From assembly GCA_900538705.1 (NCBI GenBank), contig UPZG01000001.1:434001-498000 (forward strand): a stretch of DNA of 64,000 nt, in the 5' to 3' direction. The notes under the pieces are model-generated. The model was not told the origin of the DNA. It was given only the letters and a program-made list of their open reading frames with translations, and did not search any database. Below, piece by piece: positions 15,946 through 23,284 of this stretch (within the stretch, counting starts at the first letter, position 1; each line of letters opens with the position of its first letter). Made by a program: the position numbers and the translations under genes. The stretch comes from an uncultured Porphyromonadaceae bacterium. GTDB lineage: Bacteria; Bacteroidota; Bacteroidia; Bacteroidales; Barnesiellaceae_A.

Positions 15946-16518
15946 TTATTTGTTGCGGTTCTTTTGTACCGACCAGCCAAATTTCCCTATCTCGCTGCCC
16001 GTTTCGTAATAGTGCCCGTGTGAATAGACAAGCAGGCCGGCTTTGCCCATGTCGAAAGCTCCACTTTCGGTATCGATATATTTATCGTCGGCAAGTATGT
16101 TTACAACATCGGCGATAAACATGTCGTGAGAACCGAGTGGAATAACCTCTCGTACACGGCACTCTATGCTCAAGGGTGACTCTTCGACGTAGGGCGAGCG
16201 AACTTCTACACCGGCGTGGGGTGTGAGGTGGCTTTCTTTCCATTTGTCATAGTCGCGCCCCGAGCGCACACCACACCAGTCGGTAGCTCTTGCCATATCG
16301 GTGGTAGTGAGATTGAGGGTAAACTCCATATTACGACGTATGATGTCGTGTGAATATCGTTCGGGTCGTATCGAAACGTAGCATACGGGCGGATTGGTAC
16401 AAAGTGTTCCTACCCAGCTGGCTGTAAAAAGGTTATATTCATCGGGCGAAGCCCCGCAGCTTACCAGTACTGCGGGGAGGGGATAGATAAGAGTTCCCGG
16501 TTTCCAATTCTGTTTCAT
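15946..16518 (-). CDS. Flavin reductase family protein
   Basis: A 190-residue FMN-binding split-barrel protein. It begins MKQNWKPGTLIYPLPAVLVS and shows the family pattern NLFTASWVGTLCTNPPVCYV then SIRPERYSHDIIRRNMEFTLNL (FMN-binding region). Such proteins reduce or carry flavin for partner oxygenases, or act alone; the substrate is not predictable. It follows pyrI by 23 bp in the same direction and may be the third gene of the pyrBI transcript. The longer frame (16548) would overlap pyrI, so the second Met was taken. Confidence 0.85.
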   Translation of the reverse strand: MKQNWKPGTLIYPLPAVLVSCGASPDEYNLFTASWVGTLCTNPPVCYVSIRPERYSHDIIRRNMEFTLNLTTTDMARATDWCGVRSGRDYDKWKESHLTPHAGVEVRSPYVEESPLSIECRVREVIPLGSHDMFIADVVNILADDKYIDTESGAFDMGKAGLLVYSHGHYYETGSEIGKFGWSVQKNRNK

Positions 16519-16541
16519 TGGGGCAGAGCTTGGAAGTAGGT

Positions 16542-17003
16542 TTAACAAACAGTAATGTCGTCACCTTGCATACTGTGTCCGCAGTAGTGGCAAGTTACTT
16601 TTACCGGATTTCTTTGTGTTACATGGAAAACTGTTTCCATTGGCTCGTTATTGCTGATACATTTAGGGTTGCAGCAGCGCACAATGCCATGCAAAGTCTC
16701 GTCGAGCGTAACGGTATATTTCTCTACTACCCGGTAGTCGCGTATGATATTTATCTTTGCCTCGGGGGCAATGAGGGCTATTTTGTTCATCTCTTCCTCT
16801 TTGAAGAAATAGTCGGCAACTTTGATAATGCCCTTTTTCCCTATTTTTTGGCTTGATAGGTTATTACCTATGGTGATACTGTTGGTAAACTTGTCGAGGC
16901 CGAGCATAGATACAACTTTGAACAGATGCTCCGATGGTATGCGGTCTATTACAGTGCCATTTTCGAGGGCGGCAACTGCGAGTTCTTTTTTCTGCGTATT
17001 CAT
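16542..17003 (-). CDS. pyrI: Aspartate carbamoyltransferase regulatory chain
   Basis: A 153-residue subunit that binds ATP/CTP and makes the catalytic trimers allosteric. The N-terminal nucleotide-binding domain (AALENGTVIDRIPSEHLFKV) is followed by a zinc domain with ligands in C110-x4-C115 and C138-x2-C141 (CCNPKCISNNE, VTCHYCGHSM). Lies 20 bp after pyrB in the usual order. Confidence 0.97.
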   Translation of the reverse strand: MNTQKKELAVAALENGTVIDRIPSEHLFKVVSMLGLDKFTNSITIGNNLSSQKIGKKGIIKVADYFFKEEEMNKIALIAPEAKINIIRDYRVVEKYTVTLDETLHGIVRCCNPKCISNNEPMETVFHVTQRNPVKVTCHYCGHSMQGDDITVC

Positions 17004-17023
17004 GATTTCGTTTCGTTTATGGG

Positions 17024-17941
17024 TTAGTCGGCATCGATGCCCAATACTTTACATATAATGGCTTGGCGGGCGTAAAGTCCGTTTTTAGCTTGTTGGAAAT
17101 AGTATGCTTTAGGATTGTTGTCAACGTCGTAAGCTATTTCGTTGACACGAGGCAGCGGGTGCAGTACGCGCAAGTTGGGCTTGCTGTTGCGTAGCATACT
17201 GTTGTGCAGAATGTATACGTTCTTGACTTTTTCGTACTCCATCAGGTCGGTAAATCGTTCTCGTTGTACGCGGGTCATATAGAGAATATCGGCTTCGTTG
17301 ATGACCTCTTCCGAGAACTCTGTATGTTCATAGTAAGGTATGCCGTGTTCGTCGCAGAAGATTTTGTATTCCTGTGGCATTTTCAGCTCATCGGGGGCTA
17401 CAAAGTGGAATGTGGGGTGGAAGTGCGACATGGCTTGCAGCAGCGAGTGTACGGTGCGCCCATATTTAAGGTCGCCCACCATGGTGATGTTGAGGTTCTC
17501 GAGAGTTCCTTGGGTCTTGTAAATAGAGTAGAGGTCGAGCATGGTTTGTGAGGGGTGTTGGTTGGCTCCATCTCCGGCATTAATAATGGGAACCGACGAA
17601 ACCTCTGAGGCATAGCGGGCAGCTCCTTCGAGATAGTGCCGCATGATGATGAGGTCGACGTAGTTGCTTACCATCATGATGGTGTCTTTGAGAGATTCAC
17701 CCTTCGATGAGCTGGTGGTAGCGGCATCGGAGAACCCGATGATGCGGCCTCCCAGGCGGTTTACTGCCGTCTCGAAACTGAGGCGGGTACGAGTTGAGGG
17801 CTCAAAAAAAAGCGTTGCAATGACTTTGCCTTCCAAAACGCGGCGATTGGGATTGGCTTCAAAACCTTTTGCTTTTTCGAGCAAGTCGATGATTTCTTCT
17901 TTAGTGAAATCGTTGATGGAGACTAAACTTTCTCGTTTCAT
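17024..17941 (-). CDS. pyrB: Aspartate carbamoyltransferase catalytic chain
   Basis: A 305-residue enzyme for the first committed step of pyrimidine synthesis. Carbamoyl-phosphate binding motif FFEPSTRTRLSFE (STRTR at 49-53) and the 80s loop SSKGESLKDT (78-87) with active-site Lys are present, as is HPLPRVNEI near the C-terminus. Directly upstream lies a terminator-like hairpin and a 51-codon leader ORF whose stop overlaps this ATG, suggesting attenuation and translational coupling (see findings). Confidence 0.98.
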   Translation of the reverse strand: MKRESLVSINDFTKEEIIDLLEKAKGFEANPNRRVLEGKVIATLFFEPSTRTRLSFETAVNRLGGRIIGFSDAATTSSSKGESLKDTIMMVSNYVDLIIMRHYLEGAARYASEVSSVPIINAGDGANQHPSQTMLDLYSIYKTQGTLENLNITMVGDLKYGRTVHSLLQAMSHFHPTFHFVAPDELKMPQEYKIFCDEHGIPYYEHTEFSEEVINEADILYMTRVQRERFTDLMEYEKVKNVYILHNSMLRNSKPNLRVLHPLPRVNEIAYDVDNNPKAYYFQQAKNGLYARQAIICKVLGIDAD

Positions 17942-18093
17942 GGTGTCTTTTTCGTGCAGATTATAAAAAAGACCGTCCCGATAGACTCGCGGGCGGTCGT
18001 GAATATATTTTCTAATGAAGGGAATAAGCTCTTTCGGCTCTTATCGGGGAGCCTTCGCTGTCGTATACCGGCTGTCGATGTTGACTTATTCAT
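17938..18093 (-). CDS. Candidate pyrBI leader peptide (pyrL-like)
   Basis: On the reverse strand an ATG at 18093-18091 opens a 51-codon frame, MNKSTSTAGIRQRRLPDKSR ... ending FIICTKKTP, that reads through the terminator hairpin at 17971-17998 and stops at TGA 17940-17938, overlapping the pyrB ATG by 4 nt (ATGA). This is the layout of E. coli pyrL, where coupling of translation to UTP-limited transcription prevents termination. There is no sequence similarity to E. coli PyrL that I can see, and the ATG would lie only a few nt from the predicted transcript start. Open frames of 51 codons arise by chance in roughly one case in ten, so this rests mainly on the geometry. Confidence 0.5.
   Translation of the reverse strand: MNKSTSTAGIRQRRLPDKSRKSLFPSLENIFTTARESIGTVFFIICTKKTP
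17971..17998 (-). terminator. Attenuator hairpin before pyrB
   Basis: GACCG/CGGTC and CCCG/CGGG stack with one bulge, followed on the reverse strand by TTTTTTATA. It ends about 24 bp before the pyrB ATG, inside its leader, so it can only control pyrBI itself. Confidence 0.8.
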
Positions 18094-18104
18094 AATATCA
18101 ATAG

Positions 18105-18112
18105 CAAAGGTA
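18105..18112 (-). promoter_or_regulatory. -7 box of the pyrBI leader
   Basis: TACCTTTG on the reverse strand; transcription would start near 18099, giving a leader of about 160 nt. No good -33 partner was found. Confidence 0.5.
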
Positions 18113-18292
18113 TGAATTTTTTTGAAGTATCGTACCTGTTTGCCTCGTAATAATTATGAATTTATGGTAAGAACAACTTTCTTGTTGTCGGCGATGTATT
18201 GCGGAGTGTTGTTGTGGGCAGAATGACGGCAGATTTTTCGATACGGTGAGCTGCTTCATATTGGGCGCTTATTGGTTGGAATAGAAAACTAT

Positions 18293-18324
18293 ACAGGCAT
18301 GGCGTATATGTATGCCATGCCTGT
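18293..18324 (-). terminator. Terminator of the TonB-domain protein gene
   Basis: An 11-bp perfect stem ACAGGCATGGC / GCCATGCCTGT with a 10-nt loop, 37 bp past the stop; T-tract is weak (TATAGTTTTC). Confidence 0.6.
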
Positions 18325-18360
18325 AATGAGAAGGGAGGGTCAGTGCTGCTTGTCTCTAAA

Positions 18361-18768
18361 TTATTTGGTCGAGAACATGATGGGAAGGGCAAATTTGACG
18401 TTTACGGTCTTATTGTCTTGTTTCCCGGGAGTCCATGCTGGCATAAGGTTTATGACGCGGATAACTTCACTGTCGCACTCGGGTGAGAGGCTGTTGACGA
18501 TTCGGGGCTCAACGACTTTTCCCTCGGTATTGATGATAAATTCGGCGAGGACAGCACCTTCTACGTTATCTTTGATAGCTTGTTGTGGATATTTCAGATT
18601 GGTGGCTATAAAATCCATCATGGCTTTTTCTCCACCCGGAAATTGTGGCATTACCTCACACTTGTCATAGACTTTTGGGGTGTCGGTTTGTGCATTTGCC
18701 GTTACTGGTGAAAATACAGCGATTGCTGCGAAGAGCAACATGTAAAGGCTGAAGATTGTCTTTTTCAT
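18361..18768 (-). CDS. Exported stand-alone TonB C-terminal domain protein
   Basis: A 135-residue protein: signal peptide (MKKTIFSLYMLLFAAIAVFS, cleavage near ANAQ) and one TonB_C domain (VMPQFPGGEKAMMDFIATNL, then GAVLAEFIINTEGKVVEPRI and VIRVINLMPAWTPGKQ). No membrane anchor remains after cleavage, so it should be periplasmic. From about residue 38 it is nearly identical to the C-terminus of the next gene upstream, at DNA level too, so it is a recent tandem copy of that domain with a new signal peptide. Confidence 0.85.
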   Translation of the reverse strand: MKKTIFSLYMLLFAAIAVFSPVTANAQTDTPKVYDKCEVMPQFPGGEKAMMDFIATNLKYPQQAIKDNVEGAVLAEFIINTEGKVVEPRIVNSLSPECDSEVIRVINLMPAWTPGKQDNKTVNVKFALPIMFSTK

Positions 18769-18825
18769 TGTTTTTCTTTTTTTGAGGGTTAAACGTATGA
18801 GATTAATTGTTTTAAGCAGAATATG

Positions 18826-20052
18826 TCACTGTAACATGAACATGATGGGGAGGGCAAATTTGACATTCACTGCCATATTGTCTTGTTGCCCGGGAGTCCA
18901 TGCCGGCATAAGGTTTATGACGCGGATAACTTCACTGTCGCACTCGGGCGTGAGGCTGTTGACGATTCGTGGCTCAATGACTTTTCCTTCGGCGTTGATG
19001 ATAAATTCGGCGAGGACAGCACCCTCTACATTGTCTTTGATGGCTTGTTGTGGATATTTCAGATTAGAGGCTATGAAATCCATCATAGCTTTTTCTCCAC
19101 CCGGGAATTGCGGCATTATTTCGCACGTGTCGTAGATGATTTCAGTAGAGATTTGATGAATGATGTTTGTAGCTGTAAGTTGTTCCGAGGGTTGCTTCTT
19201 GCAGGCTTGTAATCCTGTCACCAATAGAGCGGCAAGTGGTAGAGTTATTATATAGTATAGTTTTCGGTAGTGAGGGCTTGAGTTACGGTTGAGCATTTTG
19301 ATGCGAGCCAATAACGAATGCTTGCCGAATGAGCTGAAGGGATACTTGTTGTCGTTACTTGCTTGCAGAAGATGTAATTGGTATTGTTGTGGAGACGTGG
19401 CTGTCTGTATGGCTGCGGCATCGGCTAGCTGTTCGGTGTAGAGGCGTATCTCGCTCCGTAGCAACCAAGCAAAGGGATTGAACCATCCTATGATGATAGC
19501 TATTTCACCCAAGAGAATATCGAAAGTATGTCTTTGCGAGACATGGGCTTTTTCGTGGCAGATAATGTGATGTAGCATGTCGGGTGAGTAATTGGTCTGC
19601 GGGATGAAGATAAATTTGAAGAAAGAGAAAGGGCTTCCCTCTGAGGGTGTCAGTAGAACTTGACTTCCTTCTATCGTGGTAGTAGTACACCGGTGCCGTA
19701 AGACAAATAGAGAGCAGAGCCTGATGACAAGCCTTGCAAAGCCTATTGCTACAACTGTCCAATAAAGCCAGGTTAAAGTGTTGCTGAAAGTCGTAGTCGA
19801 TGTATCGGGAGTAATGGTGATAGCATCAAGCATGACCGATAGTCTGTCGTCGTATGGCAATAGACTGTTGACCGATAGACTTGGTATATAGGGTAGCAGC
19901 GGGTAGGTGAGGGCAAATATTATGCCCGTCACGATGGTTGCCCGATGTAGGGGCAAAAAGGTGTCATTTCCCCACAAAGCTTTGTACAATATGTAAAGCA
20001 GAGCTATGGCAAGTTGCGACCCTATAAGGTATGTGGCTAAGTTCATGGCCAT
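18826..20052 (-). CDS. BlaR1/MecR1-type M56 metallopeptidase with TonB C-terminal domain
   Basis: A 408-residue membrane sensor-protease. N-terminal transmembrane helices are followed by the M56 zinc motif HEKAH (about 166-170) in MLHHIICHEKAHVSQRHTFD, a second hydrophobic block, WLLRSEIRLYTEQLADAAAI (typical M56 region after the zinc site), one more transmembrane helix and a TonB_C domain. By analogy with BlaR1 it would sense an envelope signal and trigger loss of the BlaI repressor; in this phylum the usual penicillin sensor domain is replaced by TonB_C. Start taken 5 bp after blaI. Confidence 0.88.
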   Translation of the reverse strand: MAMNLATYLIGSQLAIALLYILYKALWGNDTFLPLHRATIVTGIIFALTYPLLPYIPSLSVNSLLPYDDRLSVMLDAITITPDTSTTTFSNTLTWLYWTVVAIGFARLVIRLCSLFVLRHRCTTTTIEGSQVLLTPSEGSPFSFFKFIFIPQTNYSPDMLHHIICHEKAHVSQRHTFDILLGEIAIIIGWFNPFAWLLRSEIRLYTEQLADAAAIQTATSPQQYQLHLLQASNDNKYPFSSFGKHSLLARIKMLNRNSSPHYRKLYYIITLPLAALLVTGLQACKKQPSEQLTATNIIHQISTEIIYDTCEIMPQFPGGEKAMMDFIASNLKYPQQAIKDNVEGAVLAEFIINAEGKVIEPRIVNSLTPECDSEVIRVINLMPAWTPGQQDNMAVNVKFALPIMFMLQ

Positions 20053-20057
20053 GTAGA

Positions 20058-20435
20058 TTATATTTTTTTGCCTTCCTGAATGGTGCGTAAGATTTCTTGT
20101 AATTCTTCTTGTGAGAGTTTTTGCTCTTCGGCGAAGAAAGAGACCATCTCGCGGTAGGAGTTGGAAAAATAGTTGCGGACGATGTCCGATAAGAAACAAC
20201 GTTTATACTCCTCCTCGCTGATAGCCGGAGTGTAGTAGTAGGTGTTGCCTACCTTTTGAGCGGCAACGTAGCCTTTACGTACAAGATTCTTGATGACCGA
20301 AGCCAACGTTGTATATGGAGGCCGAGGCTCGGGCATTTGCCCGAGAAAGTCTTTGACGGTACCTCCTTTTTGTTGCCATACCACCAGCATGGCATCTTCT
20401 TCTTGTGTAGTGAGTTTTTCTATTTTCCTTGTCAT
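20058..20435 (-). CDS. BlaI/MecI/CopY family transcriptional repressor
   Basis: A 125-residue winged-helix repressor: MTRKIEKLTTQEEDAMLVVW, then PRPPYTTLASVIKNLVRKGYV (recognition helix region) and YYYTPAISEEEYKRCFL (dimerisation domain). It pairs with the M56 protease downstream, which presumably causes its cleavage. The large palindrome at 20463-20495, 28 bp before the start, is its likely operator. Start chosen at the family Met rather than the frame at 20468. Confidence 0.93.
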   Translation of the reverse strand: MTRKIEKLTTQEEDAMLVVWQQKGGTVKDFLGQMPEPRPPYTTLASVIKNLVRKGYVAAQKVGNTYYYTPAISEEEYKRCFLSDIVRNYFSNSYREMVSFFAEEQKLSQEELQEILRTIQEGKKI

Positions 20436-20462
20436 GTTGATTATATTGTAACTACGAAACAT

Positions 20463-20495
20463 TCGCAAATCTACGAAAGTTTCGTAGATTTGCGA
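20463..20495. promoter_or_regulatory. 33-bp palindromic operator of the BlaI/BlaR1-like operon
   Basis: TCGCAAATCTACGAAA, a central G, then the exact reverse complement TTTCGTAGATTTGCGA. The core is CTACGAAA-G-TTTCGTAG; a further half site CTACGAAAC lies at 20452-20460. TAGATTTG, a valid -7 box, occurs on both strands inside the palindrome (20466-20473 reverse, 20485-20492 forward), so bound repressor would cover the promoter. Confidence 0.75.
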
Positions 20496-20777
20496 TGAGA
20501 TTAATGATTAAAAAATATTAATTATGGAGTATGCCTTGTTATAACGGTATGTGGCTGACTTTTAGAGGAAAAACTATTGCCTGGTAGTCTCTGGTATGGA
20601 TGGTTATGGAGTATGTTATCTATATGTATTGTAGGGGGCAGCGGTTGATTGTGGTAGTCTTGAGTAGGCTGTGTTTCGGTCGCTATTTATGGGTTATATG
20701 AGACGGCTTTTATAATTGCTTCTTAGGTGTCATACATATTTTAATAAATAGGGCAAAAGAAGCATGTAGATAATGAT
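20496..20777. other. Intergenic between blaI-like operon and ferritin
   Basis: No gene seen, although a forward -7 box in the operator points into this stretch. Confidence 0.35.
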
Positions 20778-20810
20778 AAAAAAAGCCCGATTTTAAATCG
20801 GGCTTTTTTT
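20778..20810 (-). terminator. Terminator of ferritin gene
   Basis: AAAAAAAGCCCGAT / ATCGGGCTTTTTTT perfect stem with a 5-nt loop; works in both directions. Confidence 0.9.
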
Positions 20811-20832
20811 TATAAAGGCAGATTACTGTCTA

Positions 20833-21354
20833 TTAGTTGTTATTGGCGAGAGGAGCCGGTGTAGTATATGTGCGGGCTCCCAACTCTTTATCGAACATGT
20901 ATAGGCCATAGCCATTATCGCCTATTTTCTTAAGGGCATCGATGTAGTTGCAAGCAGTTTGCTCTTCCTCTACTTGCTCGTCGATAAACCATTGCAACAT
21001 GTTTTGTGTAGCGTAATCTTTCTCTTCAACAGCAAGGCCATAAAGGTCGTTGATGAGCGAAGTTACCTTCTTTTCGTGCTCGAGTGTATCTATAAAAGCG
21101 GCAACAGGCGATTTCCATTTCGTCTCAACAGCTGCGATTGGTGCCAAAGTTACTTTGCCACCACGAGAGTTTATGTAGTTCATGAAGATGGTAGCGTGGT
21201 CTTGTTCCTCTTTGAATTGTACTGCAAACCAATTAGCGATACCATTGTTGCCTTCATTTGCAAAATGCATAGACATTGACAAGTAGAGATATGCCGACCA
21301 AAATTCGGCATTGATTTGGGCGTTGATGGCCTCTTCGATTTTTTTGCTTAACAT
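20833..21354 (-). CDS. ftnA: Ferritin
   Basis: A 173-residue four-helix iron-storage protein (24-mer cage, cytoplasm). Ferroxidase-centre residues are visible: Glu17 in INAEFWSAYLYL, Glu50 and His53 in KEEQDHATIFMNYI, Glu94 in LEHEKKVTS and the QWFIDEQVEEE motif (Gln/Glu about 127-135). It lacks haem-binding Met of bacterioferritin. Single-gene unit. Confidence 0.96.
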   Translation of the reverse strand: MLSKKIEEAINAQINAEFWSAYLYLSMSMHFANEGNNGIANWFAVQFKEEQDHATIFMNYINSRGGKVTLAPIAAVETKWKSPVAAFIDTLEHEKKVTSLINDLYGLAVEEKDYATQNMLQWFIDEQVEEEQTACNYIDALKKIGDNGYGLYMFDKELGARTYTTPAPLANNN

Positions 21355-21719
21355 AGTAGTTCTTTTTTATTGTATTTATATATGAATATGCAAATATGAT
21401 GCCGACGTGCCGTCATGAATTTTTGTCATACGTGTGGCATATTCTGACATGGCAAAGATATGAAATTACTAAAATCGTACGGCTATAATATTTATAAAAA
21501 ATATAAATTTAGAATAATTATAATTTAAGAGAGGTTTTATATTGCTAAAACTAACTGAATATGAGTTTATTACTGTTTTGTATCGATGTAAACTTTCTCT
21601 CGATACTTGATTATAAAGAGACCATGTCCATATTAAATTGAAGAAAATGCTTTAAATTGTTTTTTCTCTCTACATCTTCTACTATATTTGCAAAAGTAAC
21701 TTTATTAAAACATTTTGCC

Positions 21720-22913
21720 ATGAATCAAGTATCTGCTCGTCTGGCAGCTTTAGCACCTTCGCAAACATTAGCCATGTCTCAGAAAAGCAATGAGTTACGT
21801 GCTCAAGGTGTAGATGTTATAAATCTGAGTGTAGGAGAACCAGATTTTTATACTCCCGACCACATTAAAATGGCTGCCAAGAAAGCTATCGACGACAACT
21901 TCTCATTCTATTCGCCTGTTCCGGGTTACATGGATTTGAGAAAAGCCATCTGCGCTAAATTGAAAAACGAAAATGTTTTGGATTTTACACCCGATCAGAT
22001 TGTTGTCTCTACAGGTGCTAAACAAGCATTGTGCAATGCCATATTGGCCATTATCAATCCCGGCGACGAGGTTATTGTGCCGGCGCCTTATTGGGTAAGT
22101 TATGTTGAAATGGTGAAGTTGGCAGAGGGTAAAAACGTAATTGTCGAGGCCGGTATAGAGCAAAATTTTAAGATAACACCTGCCCAGTTGGAGGCTGCCA
22201 TTACTCCTAAGACGAGAATGCTTGTTCTGTGCTCACCGTCCAATCCTACCGGCAGTGTGTATAGCCACGATGAATTGCAGGCTCTTGCCAAGGTATTGGA
22301 GCGTTATCCTAATGTGCTGGTTCTTGCCGATGAGATATATGAGCACATCAATTATGTAGGGGCGCACCAAAGTATGGCTCAATTCCCCGAGCTTGAAGGC
22401 CGTGTAATTATTATTAATGGAGTCTCCAAGGCATATGCCATGACCGGATGGCGTATCGGATTTTTGGCTGCACCACTTTGGATAGCCAAGGCATGCAGCA
22501 AGTTGCAGGGACAATATACGTCGGGAGCTTCTTCTATTGCACAAAAAGCTGCTGTGGCTGCTTTCTCGGGTGATCAGAGCTGCGTAGAAGAGATGCGTAA
22601 GGCTTTTGAGCGCAGGCGCGACCTTATTTTCGAGTTGGTATCGGAGATTCCTGGTATGAAGGTAAACAAACCCGATGGAGCGTTCTATCTTTTCCCCGAC
22701 GTAAGTAGCTATTTTGGTAAAAGTTACGATAAGTACAAAATAGAGACGTCGAGCGACTTGGCTATGTATTTGCTTGAAGTAGCATATGTAGCATCGGTTG
22801 CCGGTGACGCATTTGGATCGCCATTGTGCCTTCGTTTTTCGTATGCTACGAGCGACGACAAGCTTGTTGAGGCCATGAATCGTGTGCGCCGGGCTTTAGA
22901 ATTGTTGAAGTGA
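21720..22913 (+). CDS. aspC: Pyridoxal-phosphate aminotransferase, aspartate type (class I)
   Basis: A 397-residue PLP enzyme of the 1-beta aspartate aminotransferase group. Lys237 in NGVSKAYAMTGWRIGF forms the Schiff base, NPTG (175-178), DEIYEHI (PLP ring Asp) and Arg in LRFSYATSD bind cofactor and substrate. The start at MNQVSARLAAL is preferred to the longer frame, since a -7 box TATATTTG (21683-21690) lies between them. Substrate is most likely aspartate; other 2-oxo acid pairs cannot be excluded. Confidence 0.93.
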   Translation: MNQVSARLAALAPSQTLAMSQKSNELRAQGVDVINLSVGEPDFYTPDHIKMAAKKAIDDNFSFYSPVPGYMDLRKAICAKLKNENVLDFTPDQIVVSTGAKQALCNAILAIINPGDEVIVPAPYWVSYVEMVKLAEGKNVIVEAGIEQNFKITPAQLEAAITPKTRMLVLCSPSNPTGSVYSHDELQALAKVLERYPNVLVLADEIYEHINYVGAHQSMAQFPELEGRVIIINGVSKAYAMTGWRIGFLAAPLWIAKACSKLQGQYTSGASSIAQKAAVAAFSGDQSCVEEMRKAFERRRDLIFELVSEIPGMKVNKPDGAFYLFPDVSSYFGKSYDKYKIETSSDLAMYLLEVAYVASVAGDAFGSPLCLRFSYATSDDKLVEAMNRVRRALELLK

Positions 22914-22953
22914 TAAACAAAGCCTGAAAAAACGGGCTAGGACATATTATAAG

Positions 22954-22984
22954 GAGCGTTGCATTGTTTACAAATGCGGCGCTC
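22954..22984 (+). terminator. Terminator of the aminotransferase gene
   Basis: GAGCGTTGCATT pairs with AAATGCGGCGCTC with one mismatch zone, followed by TTCTTTTAT. Confidence 0.7.
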
Positions 22985-23141
22985 TTCTTTTATAAGTATA
23001 GTAGTAAGGTAATATTAAATGCCAATTTGTAATATGCTATTTGCAAAATAGATAGTTATGAAAAGAAAATATTTTATATAAAATTGATTTTCAGGTATTT
23101 ATATAATATAAAAAATAATTACAGAAATTTTTCCGAAATTG

Positions 23142-23172
23142 TTTGCGGGAGAAATAATTATCCTTATATTTG
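23142..23172 (+). promoter_or_regulatory. Promoter of the carboxyltransferase gene
   Basis: TTTG (23142-23145), a 19-bp spacer, TATATTTG (23165-23172). The leader of about 105 nt ends with AAAAAGGAGTTATT before ATG 23285, a rare Shine-Dalgarno-like match in this window. Confidence 0.75.
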
Positions 23173-23284
23173 TCCCATACTGACTTACAATTACATATCT
23201 GAGAAAGCATCTTAAAAAGACGGATAGATAGACCTTAAAAATTGTAAGTAATACTATGATTTCAACACTTAAAAAGGAGTTATT

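Noticed and set aside
17942..18100. PyrR-type anti-antiterminator in the pyrB leader
   Set aside because: The hairpins lack the PyrR-binding loop consensus; the leader-peptide model fits the geometry better.
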